A stretch of 6,596 nucleotides of DNA. It comes from Desulfuromusa sp. GTDB lineage: Bacteria; Desulfobacterota; Desulfuromonadia; Desulfuromonadales; Geopsychrobacteraceae. The notes beneath the pieces were generated by a model. That model ran no database searches. It worked only from the letters and a program-made list of their open reading frames with translations, and was not told where the DNA came from. Position numbers and translations under genes: made by a program. Below, piece after piece: positions 6,458 through 6,596 of this stretch. Positions within the stretch are counted from its first letter, which is position 1; each line of letters begins with the position of its first letter. The stretch lies in NCBI GenBank assembly GCA_029934095.1, contig JAOZMV010000083.1, positions 1-6,596 of the forward strand, in the 5' to 3' direction.

Positions 6458-6596
6458 ATGGCAGAAGACTATTATTCAGTATTAGGCGTGGAACGAAATG
6501 ATGATGCCAAAAAAATAAAAAAAGCCTATCGCAAACTGGCACAGAAGTATCATCCTGATAAAAATCCGGATAACAAGGAAGCTGAAGAAAAATTCA
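6458..6596 (+). CDS. dnaJ: DnaJ-type co-chaperone, 5' part only
   Basis: The first 46 codons of a J-domain protein run into the right edge. Residues 4-46 are nearly a textbook J domain: [12 protein letters not shown], the basic helix [18 protein letters not shown], and the invariant HPD triad at 32-34, followed by [12 protein letters not shown]. The HPD loop contacts DnaK and stimulates its ATP hydrolysis during protein folding. AGGAG lies 7 bases before the ATG and a strong promoter lies upstream. Without the zinc-finger and C-terminal regions I cannot tell full DnaJ from a CbpA-like paralogue. No dnaK or grpE is visible just upstream, so this may be a stand-alone or second copy. Confidence 0.9.
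   Translation, partial: MAEDYYSVLGVERNDDAKKIKKAYRKLAQKYHPDKNPDNKEAEEKF

Noticed and set aside
6330..6542. Minus-strand 70-codon frame across the intergenic region and the dnaJ start.
   Set aside because: Antisense to the J domain, no ribosome site, and it would run through both predicted promoters.

Overview
The window is a compact stretch of ordinary bacterial chromosome. Six genes lie head to tail on the minus strand, and a seventh on the plus strand begins at the right edge. In minus-strand transcription order they are: an oxygen-dependent protoporphyrinogen oxidase (6282 to 4870), a DUF2288 protein (4840 to 4544), a non-classical uracil-DNA glycosylase family protein (4554 to 3874), a KAP-like P-loop NTPase (3827 to 2148), a LysR-type regulator (2061 to 1135) and an MFS transporter running off the left edge (1110 to 1). 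A DnaJ-type chaperone gene starts at 6458 on the plus strand. Clear Shine-Dalgarno sequences, a TTGACN/TATAAT style of promoter and the gene content point to a Gram-negative bacterium. A Desulfuromonas/Geobacter-type (Desulfobacterota) host is my best guess, from the hemG-dnaJ neighbourhood and protein style, but the window alone does not prove it.

Right end (about 4540-6596): hemG and dnaJ diverge from a 175-base intergenic region. It holds two face-to-face sigma70-like promoters with 17-base spacers and several inverted repeats that could be operator sequence. hemG, the DUF2288 gene and the glycosylase gene are tightly packed (29-base gap, then an 11-base overlap) and look like one operon joining haem synthesis, a small protein of unknown role and DNA repair.

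Middle (2148-3827): a 559-residue P-loop NTPase with intact Walker A and Walker B motifs and a long C-terminal half that I cannot assign. It is visibly more AT-rich than the glycosylase gene beside it and has no functional link to its neighbours. This is the most accessory-like gene here and the only plausible carrier of a little-described function such as phage defence. That role is inference.

Left end (1-2147): a LysR-type regulator and an MFS transporter 24 bases apart, probably a regulator-transporter pair. A 21-base dyad containing a T-N11-A motif lies 36 bases upstream of the regulator start and could be its autoregulatory site. I see no tRNA, rRNA, CRISPR array, insertion sequence or convincing rho-independent terminator. 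All six minus-strand genes could be read through on one transcript, although internal promoters are likely.
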